Assembly (NCBI GenBank): GCA_046331095.1
Contig: JAXLRM010000008.1
Span: 62,001-126,000, forward strand
Origin: JAIBAC01 sp046331095
GTDB taxonomy: Bacteria > Actinomycetota > Acidimicrobiia > UBA2766
Length of the DNA: 64,000 nt
Direction of reading: 5' to 3'
Position 1 is the first letter of the stretch. Each line of letters begins with the position of its first letter. Both the position numbers and the translations under genes were made by a program. Shown piece by piece: positions 53,196 to 61,135 of this stretch. A model generated the notes under the pieces. It ran no database searches, was not told where the DNA came from, and saw only the letters and a list, made by a program, of their open reading frames with translations.

Positions 53196-53783
53196 CTATC
53201 CCCACGGTCCGCTCGGGCCTCGCCCGAGCCAGGCAAAACAGCGCCCACCGAGCCACTCCGACGTGATGACCGCGAACCCGGCCTGTCGGGCCAATCCGCC
53301 GATGTGGTCGGCGTCGACACACGCCCACGGAGCGCCGTCACGCAGGACGCGCCGGACCAGACCCGAACCGGGCGGCTCGACCTCCACGAGGACGACCCCG
53401 TCGGGGCGCAACAGCTCGTGGACCCGCGCCAGCAGCGAGTGTGGGTCGCCGCCGATGCCGATCGAGCCGTCGAGCACCACTGCCGACGCCCAGTCCCCCT
53501 CCCCGGGGAGGGGATCGAAGACGCATCGGTTGAGGACCGGCACGCCCCTGCGGAAGGCCGCACGCACGGCGATGGGAGCGACGTCGATGCCCAGCGCCAT
53601 CGTCCCCTCCCGGATGAGTGCCTCGACGAGACGCCCCGGCCCGCATCCGACCTCGAGGACTGGCCCGGCGAGTCTCGCGAGGAGGGCGAGCTCGACACGG
53701 TCCGCCGTGCCGAACCAGCGGCTCGACGCGACCGGACCGAACTCCGACACCAGTGCCTGCAGGGGCGCCATGGCGGGGCTCAC
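53196..53783 (-). CDS. Class I SAM-dependent methyltransferase
   Basis: 195 residues from GTG 53783 (GTGA overlap with the upstream membrane protein gene); ATG 53771 is possible. Motif I is VLEVGCGPGRLVEALIREG, motif II GIDVAPIAVRAA, then DWASAVVLDGSIGIGGDPHS, LLRPDGVVLVEVEPPG and a C-terminal strand SEWLGGRCFAWLGRGPSG. The substrate is unknown. In this operon it could methylate the product of the rSAM/glycosyltransferase genes or a lipid. Cytosolic. Confidence 0.82.
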   Translation of the reverse strand: MSPAMAPLQALVSEFGPVASSRWFGTADRVELALLARLAGPVLEVGCGPGRLVEALIREGTMALGIDVAPIAVRAAFRRGVPVLNRCVFDPLPGEGDWASAVVLDGSIGIGGDPHSLLARVHELLRPDGVVLVEVEPPGSGLVRRVLRDGAPWACVDADHIGGLARQAGFAVITSEWLGGRCFAWLGRGPSGPWG

Positions 53784-54223
53784 CGCTTCACCCGTCCACC
53801 GCGCAGCGCTCGGCGCGCGGCCCCGTAGCGGACCGCCACCACCGCAGCCACCGCGGCGGTCACGAGCAACAGGTTCCTCCCGTACGGCCGCGGCAGGATC
53901 GAAGGGTTGTCGGGATGTGCACCGGCGCCCACGACCGACGGCCACCAGACGAGCGCCACGAGCGCCACGACCCACAGGCCCCAGCACAAGGCGTCCCGAG
54001 TGCGGCTGTCACCCACGACGCGCGCGAGCAGTGCCCCGGTGAGGAGGACGAGGGGCACGGCGATTGCGTCGTGGAGCAGGAGCCCGGCTCCGAACCACCG
54101 GACGAAGGCGGCGAGGTCCACCTGGGTCACGAGACCCCACACCGCGACGCACATCAGGAGCCAGCCCACGGCGCAGGCCAGCCACCACGACCACCGGCGC
54201 CGCTCGCGGCGCGACGCGCTCAC
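53780..54223 (-). CDS. Small four-helix membrane protein
   Basis: 147 residues from GTG 54223 (GTGA overlap with the oxidoreductase gene). Basic N-terminus (RRERRRWSWW), then four TM helices: LACAVGWLLMCVAVWGLV, LLHDAIAVPLVLLTGALLAR, ALCWGLWVVALVALVWWPSV and LLLVTAAVAAVVAVRYGAAR. The short lumenal loop contains GAGAHPDNPSILPRPYGRN. No family recognised. Its position directly after the cytochrome b/molybdopterin protein suggests a membrane partner for it. Confidence 0.7.
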   Translation of the reverse strand: MSASRRERRRWSWWLACAVGWLLMCVAVWGLVTQVDLAAFVRWFGAGLLLHDAIAVPLVLLTGALLARVVGDSRTRDALCWGLWVVALVALVWWPSVVGAGAHPDNPSILPRPYGRNLLLVTAAVAAVVAVRYGAARRALRGGRVKR

Positions 54224-55431
54224 GCGACCTCGATCCGCGAGAGCCACTTGGTCTGGCGGACGCCGGGCTGGTCCGGAATCACCAGGCGGGCCGGGTAGCC
54301 GTGGTCGACGTCGAGCGCCTCGCCTTCGACCTCGAGGGCCACGAGGGCATCCGGAGCGAGCACGAAGGCGCGCAGGTGCTCCGAGCGCGAGTACAACCCG
54401 TCGCCCTCCAAGGAGTGGAACGTCACCGACTTCACCGACGCAAGGTCGACGCCCGAGGCCTCGAGCAGGTCCGCGACCCGGACTCCGCTCCAGCGCCGTG
54501 ACGCGCTCCATCCCTCCACGCAGGCGATCGGAAGCACGGCCTCGGTAGGTGGCATCGCCAAGAGGTCCGCGCGGGAGTACGCCGCCGGTACGGGACCTCC
54601 GGCGACCTGCAGTCGCCATCCCGCACCGGTGCTCGCCGAATCGACGCCTGCGGACGCCGCGGTCTTGTTGACCGGGAACCCCTGCGGCCCGACGTCGGGA
54701 TCGCGGGATGCGAGCAGCGCGAGAGACCTCAGCGGGCGGACGCTGGCGCCCGCGACGAGCAGCGCGAACAGGCCGGAAGCGCCCGCCACACCGCGGATGA
54801 ACCTGCGCCGCTCGACGGTGAGCGCGCTCGTGTCGGTCGTGTCGTCCGGAGCGAGCCGCCGACTCCGGTTGGCGCGGCCGAGCGTGCGCCTCGCCACGTG
54901 CAGTTGCGACGCGACGTGAACCGCGAGGGCGCCCGCGACGAGCACCGCCGCCCAGAAGTGCGCTCGCGGGAAGAAGAACCCGAACGGGTACCAGTACTGG
55001 ATGTTCACCACGCCGGTGGCGAGCAGGAAGATCGATCCCGCGACGAGGGGGACCAAGGAGATCCGTTCCACCGTGTGCGCCAGGGACCGCAGCGGCGGCC
55101 ACCTGAACAGGCGCGGGTAGACCGTCCAGAGCTTGGCCGCGAGCAGCGGTATCGAGGCGACTCCGCACACGACGTGCAGGCCCTGGCTGACTCGGTACAG
55201 GCCCGCGATCCGCGCAGGCCACGGCAGCCAGGCGGCGGGCTGTTGCAGGTAGTGCGAGGCGACACCGGTCAGGAGGCAGACCGAGAAGGTCGCGCCGAGG
55301 GCCACACCGAGGACCGAAGCGACCCTCTCCGATCGCTTGGTCGACCGGAAGGCTCCGTCGCGGAATGGACCACCAGGCCGCCTGTCCTCCGAGAAGATGC
55401 GCGCTCCGATCCGGTCCGCCGGCTCATCCAT
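54220..55431 (-). CDS. Cytochrome b-like membrane domain fused to a sulfite-oxidase-fold molybdopterin domain
   Basis: 403 residues, ATG 55431. Residues ~35-185 hold four TM helices with paired histidines (LYRVSQGLHVVCGVAS, LVAGALAVHVASQLHVA), like a diheme cytochrome b561-type anchor. After a basic linker, RRRFIRG plus a hydrophobic stretch (~residues 210-235) forms a fifth, twin-arginine-like segment. The remaining ~165 residues are the sulfite-oxidase Mo-pterin fold, with LPIACVEGWSASRRWSGVRV supplying the Mo-ligand cysteine, TFHSLEGDGLYSRSEHL and DHGYPARLVIP. This combines, in one chain, what YedY (MsrP) and YedZ (MsrQ) do as two. The likely role is an extracytoplasmic reductase or oxidase fed from quinones. 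Confidence 0.85.
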   Translation of the reverse strand: MDEPADRIGARIFSEDRRPGGPFRDGAFRSTKRSERVASVLGVALGATFSVCLLTGVASHYLQQPAAWLPWPARIAGLYRVSQGLHVVCGVASIPLLAAKLWTVYPRLFRWPPLRSLAHTVERISLVPLVAGSIFLLATGVVNIQYWYPFGFFFPRAHFWAAVLVAGALAVHVASQLHVARRTLGRANRSRRLAPDDTTDTSALTVERRRFIRGVAGASGLFALLVAGASVRPLRSLALLASRDPDVGPQGFPVNKTAASAGVDSASTGAGWRLQVAGGPVPAAYSRADLLAMPPTEAVLPIACVEGWSASRRWSGVRVADLLEASGVDLASVKSVTFHSLEGDGLYSRSEHLRAFVLAPDALVALEVEGEALDVDHGYPARLVIPDQPGVRQTKWLSRIEVA

Positions 55432-56077
55432 TGACTGGAGTCCCTTCCATGACCTCGGCGCAGCGGGCGGTGGAGCTCGCGGTGGGGCACTCCCGGACGA
55501 CAGCGGCGAACGAGGCCAGGTCGTCCACGTCGCGCAGGGTCGGGAGGGTGACCTCGGCGAGGTCCAGCGATCGCAGGCGCAGACGGGTGCGTGCGAGTGT
55601 GAGGTCGCTCGACATCGGGACCCCCACGAAGCAGCGGCGCTCCGGTCGCGCCAGTCCCATGCCCCAGTACCCCCCGTCCACCGCGGGGCCCACGCAAGCG
55701 CGCCCGGGCGCGACCGACGCGAGGCCGGCGTCCACGAGCTGGGGGGTCAGCTGCGGCGTGTCGGAGCCGACGAGGAAGGCGGGCGCGTCCACGTCCTCGA
55801 AGGCAGCGGCGAGCCGCTCCGCCAGGCCCGCTCCCCGCTGCGGCACGACCTCGAAGCCGGGTGGCACCCAAGTCGAGTCGTCCCCGTCCAGGGCGACGAC
55901 GCGTCGTCGTGCGGACGACGCGGCGAGGTTCGCGAGCGTGTCCGCCAGCATCGCCGCGGCGACGGCTGCGGCGGCATCGTGTCCGATCGAGACGGCAAGC
56001 CGCGTCTTGACGGGACGGGTACGCGGGTCCTTGGCGACGAGGATGACGGTCGACGCCCTCACCGTCAGTAGCTCCAT
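55424..56077 (-). CDS. DUF2064 (TIGR04282-type) glycosyl/nucleotidyl-transferase
   Basis: 217 residues; ATG 56077, or GTG 56062. The GT-A-like fold of DUF2064: VILVAKDPRTRPVKTRLAVS, FLVGSDTPQLTPQLVDAGL and VGPAVDGGYWGMGLARPE, ending in a two-strand region. This family was named rSAM/selenodomain-associated transferase 1 because it often lies beside radical SAM proteins and a GT2, exactly the present context. Some members are linked to arsenosugar clusters; function is unproven here. Overlaps both neighbours by 8-13 nt. Confidence 0.82.
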   Translation of the reverse strand: MELLTVRASTVILVAKDPRTRPVKTRLAVSIGHDAAAAVAAAMLADTLANLAASSARRRVVALDGDDSTWVPPGFEVVPQRGAGLAERLAAAFEDVDAPAFLVGSDTPQLTPQLVDAGLASVAPGRACVGPAVDGGYWGMGLARPERRCFVGVPMSSDLTLARTRLRLRSLDLAEVTLPTLRDVDDLASFAAVVRECPTASSTARCAEVMEGTPVNG

Positions 56078-57081
56078 CGCTCGCCGCACCCCTCGCAGAA
56101 GGGCAGCGGTGTTCCACCGCGCAGGCCGCGCCGCAGGGCCCCGTACCGCGGGCCTGACCACACCGAGCCGAGGCTGCTCTCGAACACGTTGCCCATCACG
56201 AGCTCGTCGTGGGCCACCCCGGTGAACGGGGCGATGCAGCACGCGTACACGTTCCCGTGCGCCGTCACGTACGCGGTCGTCCAGGGGCGCATGCAGCCGC
56301 TGCGGTCGGGGCCGTTCTCGAGCGATTCGAGCGGCGCGAGGCCGGCGGTCCCCCGGATCTCGAGGCCGACGCTCGCGGCCCGCGCCTCGGCTTCCGCGAT
56401 GGCAGCCCGCTCCCGGGCAGCCACGTGCCCGAAGAGGCTCTGGTCGACGGTAGCCATGCCCTCACCCCAGTAGGTGAGCCGCTGCACCACGAGCGCGTCG
56501 GCGCCGGCGTCCGACGCCAAGGCCACGACCCCGGGGAGCTCGTCGACGTTGTCGTGCATGGCCGTGAAGTAGACGGTCACCACGGGGGCCGCCAGGCCGC
56601 GATCCCTGCGCATCGCGACGAGGCGGGCGAGGTTGCCGACCACGACCGCGTGCCCGCGCACCCCTCGGACCCGGCGGTAGGTGTCCGCATCGGCCGCGTC
56701 CAGGGAGACGCGCAGCTCGGTGAGACCGGCATCGAGGAGCGCGGTGGTCCGCCGACGGTTGAGGAGGAGGCCGTTGGTGTTGAAGCACGTCTGCACCCCG
56801 CGTGCCGAGAAGTCCCCGACGATCGCACCGAGCTCCGGGTTGAGGAGCGGCTCGCCGAGACCGTGGAGCACGACCCGCTCGAGGTCGGGCGCCTGCGCCG
56901 CGACGGCCGCTGCCTCGGCGCGGCCGAGCATCGCCGGGGTCTCGCAGTGCCCGAAGGTGAGGGGGCACGTGGTACAGCGGCTGTTGCACGTGTTCGCGAC
57001 CTCGAGGTACAGCACGCGAACCCCGCGGGCGTCGCTCGCGGCCGCCGGACGTCGCTCACCGAGGTCGACTGGCACGGCCAT
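56065..57081 (-). CDS. Radical SAM protein with SPASM-like C-terminus
   Basis: 338 residues from ATG 57081 (TGATG overlap with the GT2 gene). The 4Fe-4S SAM motif is CNSRCTTC in YLEVANTCNSRCTTCPLTFG. The TIM-barrel core continues VVLHGLGEPLLNPELGAIV, TCFNTNGLLLNRR and LRVSLDAADADTYRRVRG. The C-terminal region has further cysteines (RSGCMRPWTTAYVTAHGN, VYACCIAP, FCEGCGERW), enough for an auxiliary cluster. It probably modifies a peptide, sugar or lipid by radical chemistry. It differs from ArsS-type rSAM (DUF3641), so an arsenosugar role is not supported directly. Confidence 0.87.
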   Translation of the reverse strand: MAVPVDLGERRPAAASDARGVRVLYLEVANTCNSRCTTCPLTFGHCETPAMLGRAEAAAVAAQAPDLERVVLHGLGEPLLNPELGAIVGDFSARGVQTCFNTNGLLLNRRRTTALLDAGLTELRVSLDAADADTYRRVRGVRGHAVVVGNLARLVAMRRDRGLAAPVVTVYFTAMHDNVDELPGVVALASDAGADALVVQRLTYWGEGMATVDQSLFGHVAARERAAIAEAEARAASVGLEIRGTAGLAPLESLENGPDRSGCMRPWTTAYVTAHGNVYACCIAPFTGVAHDELVMGNVFESSLGSVWSGPRYGALRRGLRGGTPLPFCEGCGERWSY

Positions 57082-57776
57082 CACAGCGACTCCCGAGCCG
57101 TGACGTGCGCGGTGGCGAGGACCCCTCGCATGTCCCGCACGGCGCGCAGGGTTCCACCCAGCGTGCCGGTCACCTTGGATCGCCCGGCGACGCGGCGGCG
57201 GTAGGCGACGTCGACTTCGTGCACGCGCCAACCGGCGGCGCCGGCGCGCGTGAGCATCTCGAGAGGCCACCCGAAGCGGGTGTCGCCGATACCGAGATCC
57301 ATGAGCGCGTCGCGCCGCGATGCCCGCATGGGTCCGATGTCGTGCACGGGCAACCCGTACCTCGCCCGCAGCCTGCGCGCGAGATAGGCGTTGGCGGCGC
57401 GGGCGTGCACCTTGATCGCCCCGCGCTCCGCCGGCCGGCGCCGGCCGACGACCAAGTCCGCTCCCCCCGAGAGCACAGGCCCCGTGACGTCGGGCAGATC
57501 GCCGGGGTCGAGGCTGCCGTCTGCGTCCATGAACGCCACGACCTCGTAGCCGGACGCGGCCCGCAGGCCGGCCTGGCACGCGGCTCCGAACCCACGCCGG
57601 GGTTCACTCACGACGACAGCGCCGTGCGTCCGCGCGACCTCGGCGGTCGGGTCGGTCGAGCCGTTGTCGACCACGAGCGCGGCGTGGCCGGACGGCATCC
57701 GAGGCAGGAGCGCGTCGAGCGCCTCGGCCTCGTCGAGTGCGGGCAGGATGACGGCTACTGGTCGGATCGACGCCAT
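57081..57776 (-). CDS. Family 2 glycosyltransferase (DPM1/DolP-mannosyltransferase-like)
   Basis: 231 residues from ATG 57776 (two earlier ATGs in frame). GT-A motifs: VILPALDEAEALDALLPRMP, LVVDNGSTDPTAEVARTHG, FMDADGSLDPGDLP (DAD metal motif) and VVGRRRPAERGAIKVHARAA. It lacks the C-terminal TM helices of polyprenyl-phosphate GT2 proteins, so it is cytosolic or peripheral. First gene of the eight-gene overlapping operon. With the DUF2064 gene it matches the transferase 1 / transferase 2 pair seen near radical SAM genes. Confidence 0.85.
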   Translation of the reverse strand: MASIRPVAVILPALDEAEALDALLPRMPSGHAALVVDNGSTDPTAEVARTHGAVVVSEPRRGFGAACQAGLRAASGYEVVAFMDADGSLDPGDLPDVTGPVLSGGADLVVGRRRPAERGAIKVHARAANAYLARRLRARYGLPVHDIGPMRASRRDALMDLGIGDTRFGWPLEMLTRAGAAGWRVHEVDVAYRRRVAGRSKVTGTLGGTLRAVRDMRGVLATAHVTARESL

Positions 57777-57891
57777 GGCAGCCATCCTGCGCGCCATTCG
57801 CGACACGGACCTTTCCCAGTCCTTTCGATTCTCGAAACTGTCGGGCCGGACCTGCGTAGGTTGCGGGCCCCTTCCCTACCGTGTCCTCCGG

Positions 57892-59220
57892 ATGACCACC
57901 GCCACCTCTCCGAGCGCACGTCGCGGACGAGCGGCGACGCCCGACCTCGGCGGTCGGGACCGCGTCGACGCGGTCGCCCTCGCCCTTTGGGCGGTCGTGG
58001 TCGCCGCCGCTGTCGTCTGGGGCCGGAGTCTGGGCGCCGAGCGGGTCCTGGTCGACTGGCCTCCCTTGCACGCGCTCTGGGAGCCGGGCATCGGGCTGCC
58101 CGTCCTGCTCCCGGTGGGTGTCGCGACCCTGGTGGTAGGAACTCGGCGGCTCCAGGACCGGGTCGCCTGGCGATGGCTGCTGGCGCTCGCGCTGGTCGCC
58201 GCGTTCGCCTGGCTGGTCGCCGCGAACATGTGGCGCGGCGGTGGGCTCGATCGCCTGGCCGCCCCGCTCGGGAGCCCGCAGGACTACCAGGGCGACTTGG
58301 CGTCTTTCAGCGGTCCGCTGGACACCCTCGCCCACTACACCGAGCGGCTCCCCCTCCTCGGGACGCACAACCGCGGCCACCCGCCGGGGCCGCTGATCGC
58401 CTTCGAGGTGCTGCGCGCGCTGGGGATCGTAGACCTACGCGCGGTCGCGATCCTGGTGTGCCTCGCGGGCGCGTCCGTCGTCGTCCCCGTTGCCGCCGTA
58501 CTGCGCCGCGTCGGGGGCGAGGACCGTGCCAGACGCCTGCTCCCGTTGCTGGTCCTCGCACCGTACGTTCTGTGGCTCGGGGTCAGCTTCGACTCGGTCT
58601 TCTGCGCCGCTGCCGCGTGGACCGCCTTCCTCTGGCTGCACGCGAGTCGGAGCCGCCGGCTGCTCCAGGCCGCCACGGGCGTGTGCTTCGGCGTGATGCT
58701 CATGCTCAGCTACGGGCTCGCCCCGTTCGCGCTCGTGCTGCTGTCGCTACGCCGGGACCGGCGTTCGGTGTGCTTGGCCGCCGGCGGGGTGGCTGCCGTC
58801 CTCGTGGCCGCCTGGGCGGCAGGCTTCGCGTGGCCGGCAGGCTTGGCCGCCACCAATGTGGAGTACCAGGCGACGTACCACCTCCAGGGTGGCCGCCCGG
58901 GCTGGTACTGGTGGCTCGGCGACCTGGGTGCGCTCGCCATCGCCACCGGGCCCGCGGTGGCCCTGTCGGCCGGGAGGGCGATCCGCGGCTTGCGCCTGCG
59001 GGATCCCGGTATCACCCCCTGGGCGCCCACCCTCGCGGCGGCCGTTGCCGTGGCGTTCATGGTCGTGTCGGGCCTGACAAAGGCCGAGGTCGAGCGGATC
59101 TGGCTCCCGTACATGCCGTGGCTGCTACTTGCGGCGCCGGCAGACCGGCGCGGCATCCTGAGCTCCGTCCAGGCCTCGTGGACCCTCACGATCAGCGCGC
59201 TGGTGCTTCCCTGGTGGTGA
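57892..59220 (+). CDS. Polytopic GT-C-like membrane glycosyltransferase
   Basis: 442 residues, ATG 57892. About ten TM helices. The first periplasmic loop is long and contains PQDYQGDLASFSGPLDTLAH and then GTHNRGHPPGPLIAFEVLR, a loop style found in ArnT/PMT-related GT-C enzymes of actinobacteria. RLRDPGITPWAPTL and TKAEVERIWLPYMPWLLLA follow near the end. GT-C enzymes transfer sugars from polyprenyl-phosphate donors outside the membrane. It diverges from the GT2 gene with 115 nt between, fitting a donor-synthesis (GT2) and transfer (GT-C) pair. Specificity unknown. Confidence 0.7.
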   Translation: MTTATSPSARRGRAATPDLGGRDRVDAVALALWAVVVAAAVVWGRSLGAERVLVDWPPLHALWEPGIGLPVLLPVGVATLVVGTRRLQDRVAWRWLLALALVAAFAWLVAANMWRGGGLDRLAAPLGSPQDYQGDLASFSGPLDTLAHYTERLPLLGTHNRGHPPGPLIAFEVLRALGIVDLRAVAILVCLAGASVVVPVAAVLRRVGGEDRARRLLPLLVLAPYVLWLGVSFDSVFCAAAAWTAFLWLHASRSRRLLQAATGVCFGVMLMLSYGLAPFALVLLSLRRDRRSVCLAAGGVAAVLVAAWAAGFAWPAGLAATNVEYQATYHLQGGRPGWYWWLGDLGALAIATGPAVALSAGRAIRGLRLRDPGITPWAPTLAAAVAVAFMVVSGLTKAEVERIWLPYMPWLLLAAPADRRGILSSVQASWTLTISALVLPWW

Positions 59221-59248
59221 CCGCGGAGCTGCACCCCCCCGACCCCCC

Positions 59249-59359
59249 GACGTGGGGACGCAAACCGGGCTGTGAACCCCTCTCACGTCCCCACGTCGTT
59301 CCGACCCCCCGACGTGGGGACGCAAAACGGGTCGTGAACCCCTCTCACGTCCCCACGTC
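59249..59359. repeat. Pair of 49-bp palindromic repeats, 62-bp period (locus C)
   Basis: Units at 59249-59297 and 59311-59359. The second is identical to the two full units of locus B and lies in the same orientation; the first differs at two positions in the core. They fill the gap between the convergent GT-C gene and rimI, at the far edge of the block that separates rimI from tsaD. Confidence 0.92.
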
Positions 59360-59362
59360 GGT

Positions 59363-59935
59363 TCAGGGGGGCGGGATGTCGGGCTCGACACGGGTGGTTC
59401 CCCCGAGCGTGTCGACGATCCTCAGGAGACGCGCTCTGTACTCGGGCGTGTCGATCCCGTCGGCGGTCATGATCACGGCGTCGATGCGCTCGCCGTCCAC
59501 CGTGTAATAGCCCTTGCGCACCCCGACCGGCATGTAGCCGAACCCGGCGTACAGACGCTGCGCGGCGCGGTTGTCGGCACGTACCTCGAGGGTCGCGAGC
59601 GTGGCCCCGCGTTCGAGTGCGGCCGCCGTCAACTGCAACAGCAGACGCTTGGCGAGACCACGGCGCTGCCATGCCGGGTCGACGGCGACGGTGGCCACGT
59701 GGGCCTGGTCGCCCGCCATGAGCACACCCCCGTAGCCGCGTACGGTGCCGCCCACCGACGCCACGTAGTAGGCACGCGTCGACAGCTTCGAGAGCTCGGA
59801 CTCGAACAGCGACCTGCTCCACGGCGCCGGGTAGGCGGCCTGTTCGATCGCCAGCACGGCGTCGAGATGAGCCGCCCGCATGGGCGAGATCACCACGTCG
59901 AGGCGGTCGTGGTTCGCGTTGTCGGCGTCAGGCAC
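59363..59935 (-). CDS. rimI: Ribosomal protein S18-alanine N-acetyltransferase
   Basis: 190 residues from GTG 59935 (8-nt overlap with tsaB). GNAT fold: ISPMRAAHLDAVLAIEQAAY, PWSRSLFESELSK, the acetyl-CoA loop VDPAWQRRGLAKRLLLQL and ADNRAAQRLYAGFGYMPVG followed by RKGYY. RimI acetylates the N-terminus of ribosomal protein S18. Its close link with tsaB in this operon is typical. It ends four bases before the repeat pair of locus C; the usual next gene tsaD is missing here. Confidence 0.92.
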   Translation of the reverse strand: MPDADNANHDRLDVVISPMRAAHLDAVLAIEQAAYPAPWSRSLFESELSKLSTRAYYVASVGGTVRGYGGVLMAGDQAHVATVAVDPAWQRRGLAKRLLLQLTAAALERGATLATLEVRADNRAAQRLYAGFGYMPVGVRKGYYTVDGERIDAVIMTADGIDTPEYRARLLRIVDTLGGTTRVEPDIPPP

Positions 59936-60632
59936 TGCTGCGACGCGCCTCCCACTTGATCTCGGCGTCGGATCGGCGCAAGTAGAGAGGTGCGACGTCG
60001 TGAGCCCTCACGAAGTCCTCGCGGTCGAAGCGCCCCGTCGCGACCGCGACCGCAGCCGCCGCCGTCGGGTGCGCGGTCAGCACGTCGCCCACCTCGACGT
60101 GGTCGACCTTGGCGAGCACGTCTCTGTACTCGACGGCGCCGGTCCCGACCACGAGGGTCTCACCGCCCTCGGCGACGATGTCGGCGGCGAGCGCCTCGGG
60201 CGTGCAGACCGCGTAGTCCCCGATGCGCTCGACCCCGCCGGGGACAGGCACGTAGCGTGCCCAGAACACCTCGCCGCGCCTCGCGTCGACGGCGGCGACC
60301 ACGGACCGGCCCGAGTGCCGAACGGCCATCGCCACGAGGTCGAGTCCGCTGAGGGCGACAACGGGCAGGTCGAGCGACACGGCCACCGCCTTGGCGGTCG
60401 CGATTCCGACACGCAAGCCGCTGAAGAGCCCCGGCCCGTGATCGACCACGACACCCGTGATCTCCGACGCCGTGCAGCCCGCCGATCTCAGGCAGAACTC
60501 GATCGCGGGCGCCACGAACTCGGCGTGGGCATGCGGTCGCGCCAGCCGAGCCTCGGCGAGGACGCCCGCTCGTGTCCCCAGCCCGACCGAGCTCCGAGAC
60601 GTCGCGGTGCAGATCGCGAGCACCAAGGTCAC
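59928..60632 (-). CDS. tsaB: tRNA threonylcarbamoyladenosine biosynthesis protein TsaB
   Basis: 234 residues from GTG 60632 (GTGA overlap with tsaE). ASKHA-fold paralogue of TsaD lacking its metal ligands: LVLAICTATSRSSVGLG, FVAPAIEFCLRSAGC, VVVDHGPGLFSGLRVGIATA, KAVAVSLDLPVVALSGLDL and VDARRGEVFWARY. It is the scaffold that binds TsaD and TsaE for t6A37 synthesis on tRNA. TsaD is encoded 9 kb away in this genome. Confidence 0.93.
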   Translation of the reverse strand: MTLVLAICTATSRSSVGLGTRAGVLAEARLARPHAHAEFVAPAIEFCLRSAGCTASEITGVVVDHGPGLFSGLRVGIATAKAVAVSLDLPVVALSGLDLVAMAVRHSGRSVVAAVDARRGEVFWARYVPVPGGVERIGDYAVCTPEALAADIVAEGGETLVVGTGAVEYRDVLAKVDHVEVGDVLTAHPTAAAAVAVATGRFDREDFVRAHDVAPLYLRRSDAEIKWEARRSSA

Positions 60633-61135
60633 CTGGTCGCCTCCAGTCCTGCGAGCCGACCGGCCCAGCGCGTGCCCACGGGCCGCAGCACGAAACGACG
60701 CTCGTCCGCCACGTCCGGCGGACCGTAGTCGATGACGATCTCGAGGCGGTCGGGCCCGAAGACCGCTGCCACGGCAGCACCCCACTCGACGAGGAGCACG
60801 CGGTCGGGGCCGCCGAGGTCGTCGAGCCCGAGGTCCTCGACCTCGGCGACGCGTTCGAGCCGGTACAGGTCGACGTGGGTCACGCCGAGGCCGCCCGCGC
60901 CCTCGTACTCGTGGACCAGGGTGTAGGTGGGGCTCGTGACCTCGGTGGTGACCCCCAACGCCCACGCCAGCTCGCGCACGAACGTGGTCTTGCCGGCGCC
61001 GAGCGGACCGTCGAGGAGGACGACGTCGCCGGGGCCCAGCAGCGCCGCCACCCTCCGTGCGAGTTCGGCCGTCTCCGCGACGGTGCGGACCTCGACGCTC
61101 AGCGCCGGCTCAGAAGAGGCCGAGTTGTCCGGCAT
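60629..61135 (-). CDS. tsaE: tRNA threonylcarbamoyladenosine biosynthesis ATPase TsaE
   Basis: 168 residues, ATG 61135, overlapping the UDG 3' end by 26 nt. P-loop LDGPLGAGKTTFVRELAWAL, TEVTSPTYTLVHEYEG (switch), VTHVDLYRLERVAEVEDLGL and VLLVEWGAAVAAVFG are all standard TsaE elements. It hydrolyses ATP to reset the TsaBD complex. Start choice keeps a disordered N-terminus (SASSEPALSVE). Confidence 0.93.
   Translation of the reverse strand: MPDNSASSEPALSVEVRTVAETAELARRVAALLGPGDVVLLDGPLGAGKTTFVRELAWALGVTTEVTSPTYTLVHEYEGAGGLGVTHVDLYRLERVAEVEDLGLDDLGGPDRVLLVEWGAAVAAVFGPDRLEIVIDYGPPDVADERRFVLRPVGTRWAGRLAGLEATR

Noticed and set aside
51379..57776. Arsenosugar biosynthesis cluster
   Set aside because: The DUF2064 family is sometimes labelled this way, but the radical SAM protein lacks the ArsS-type C-terminal domain and no arsenite methyltransferase or ars gene is present.
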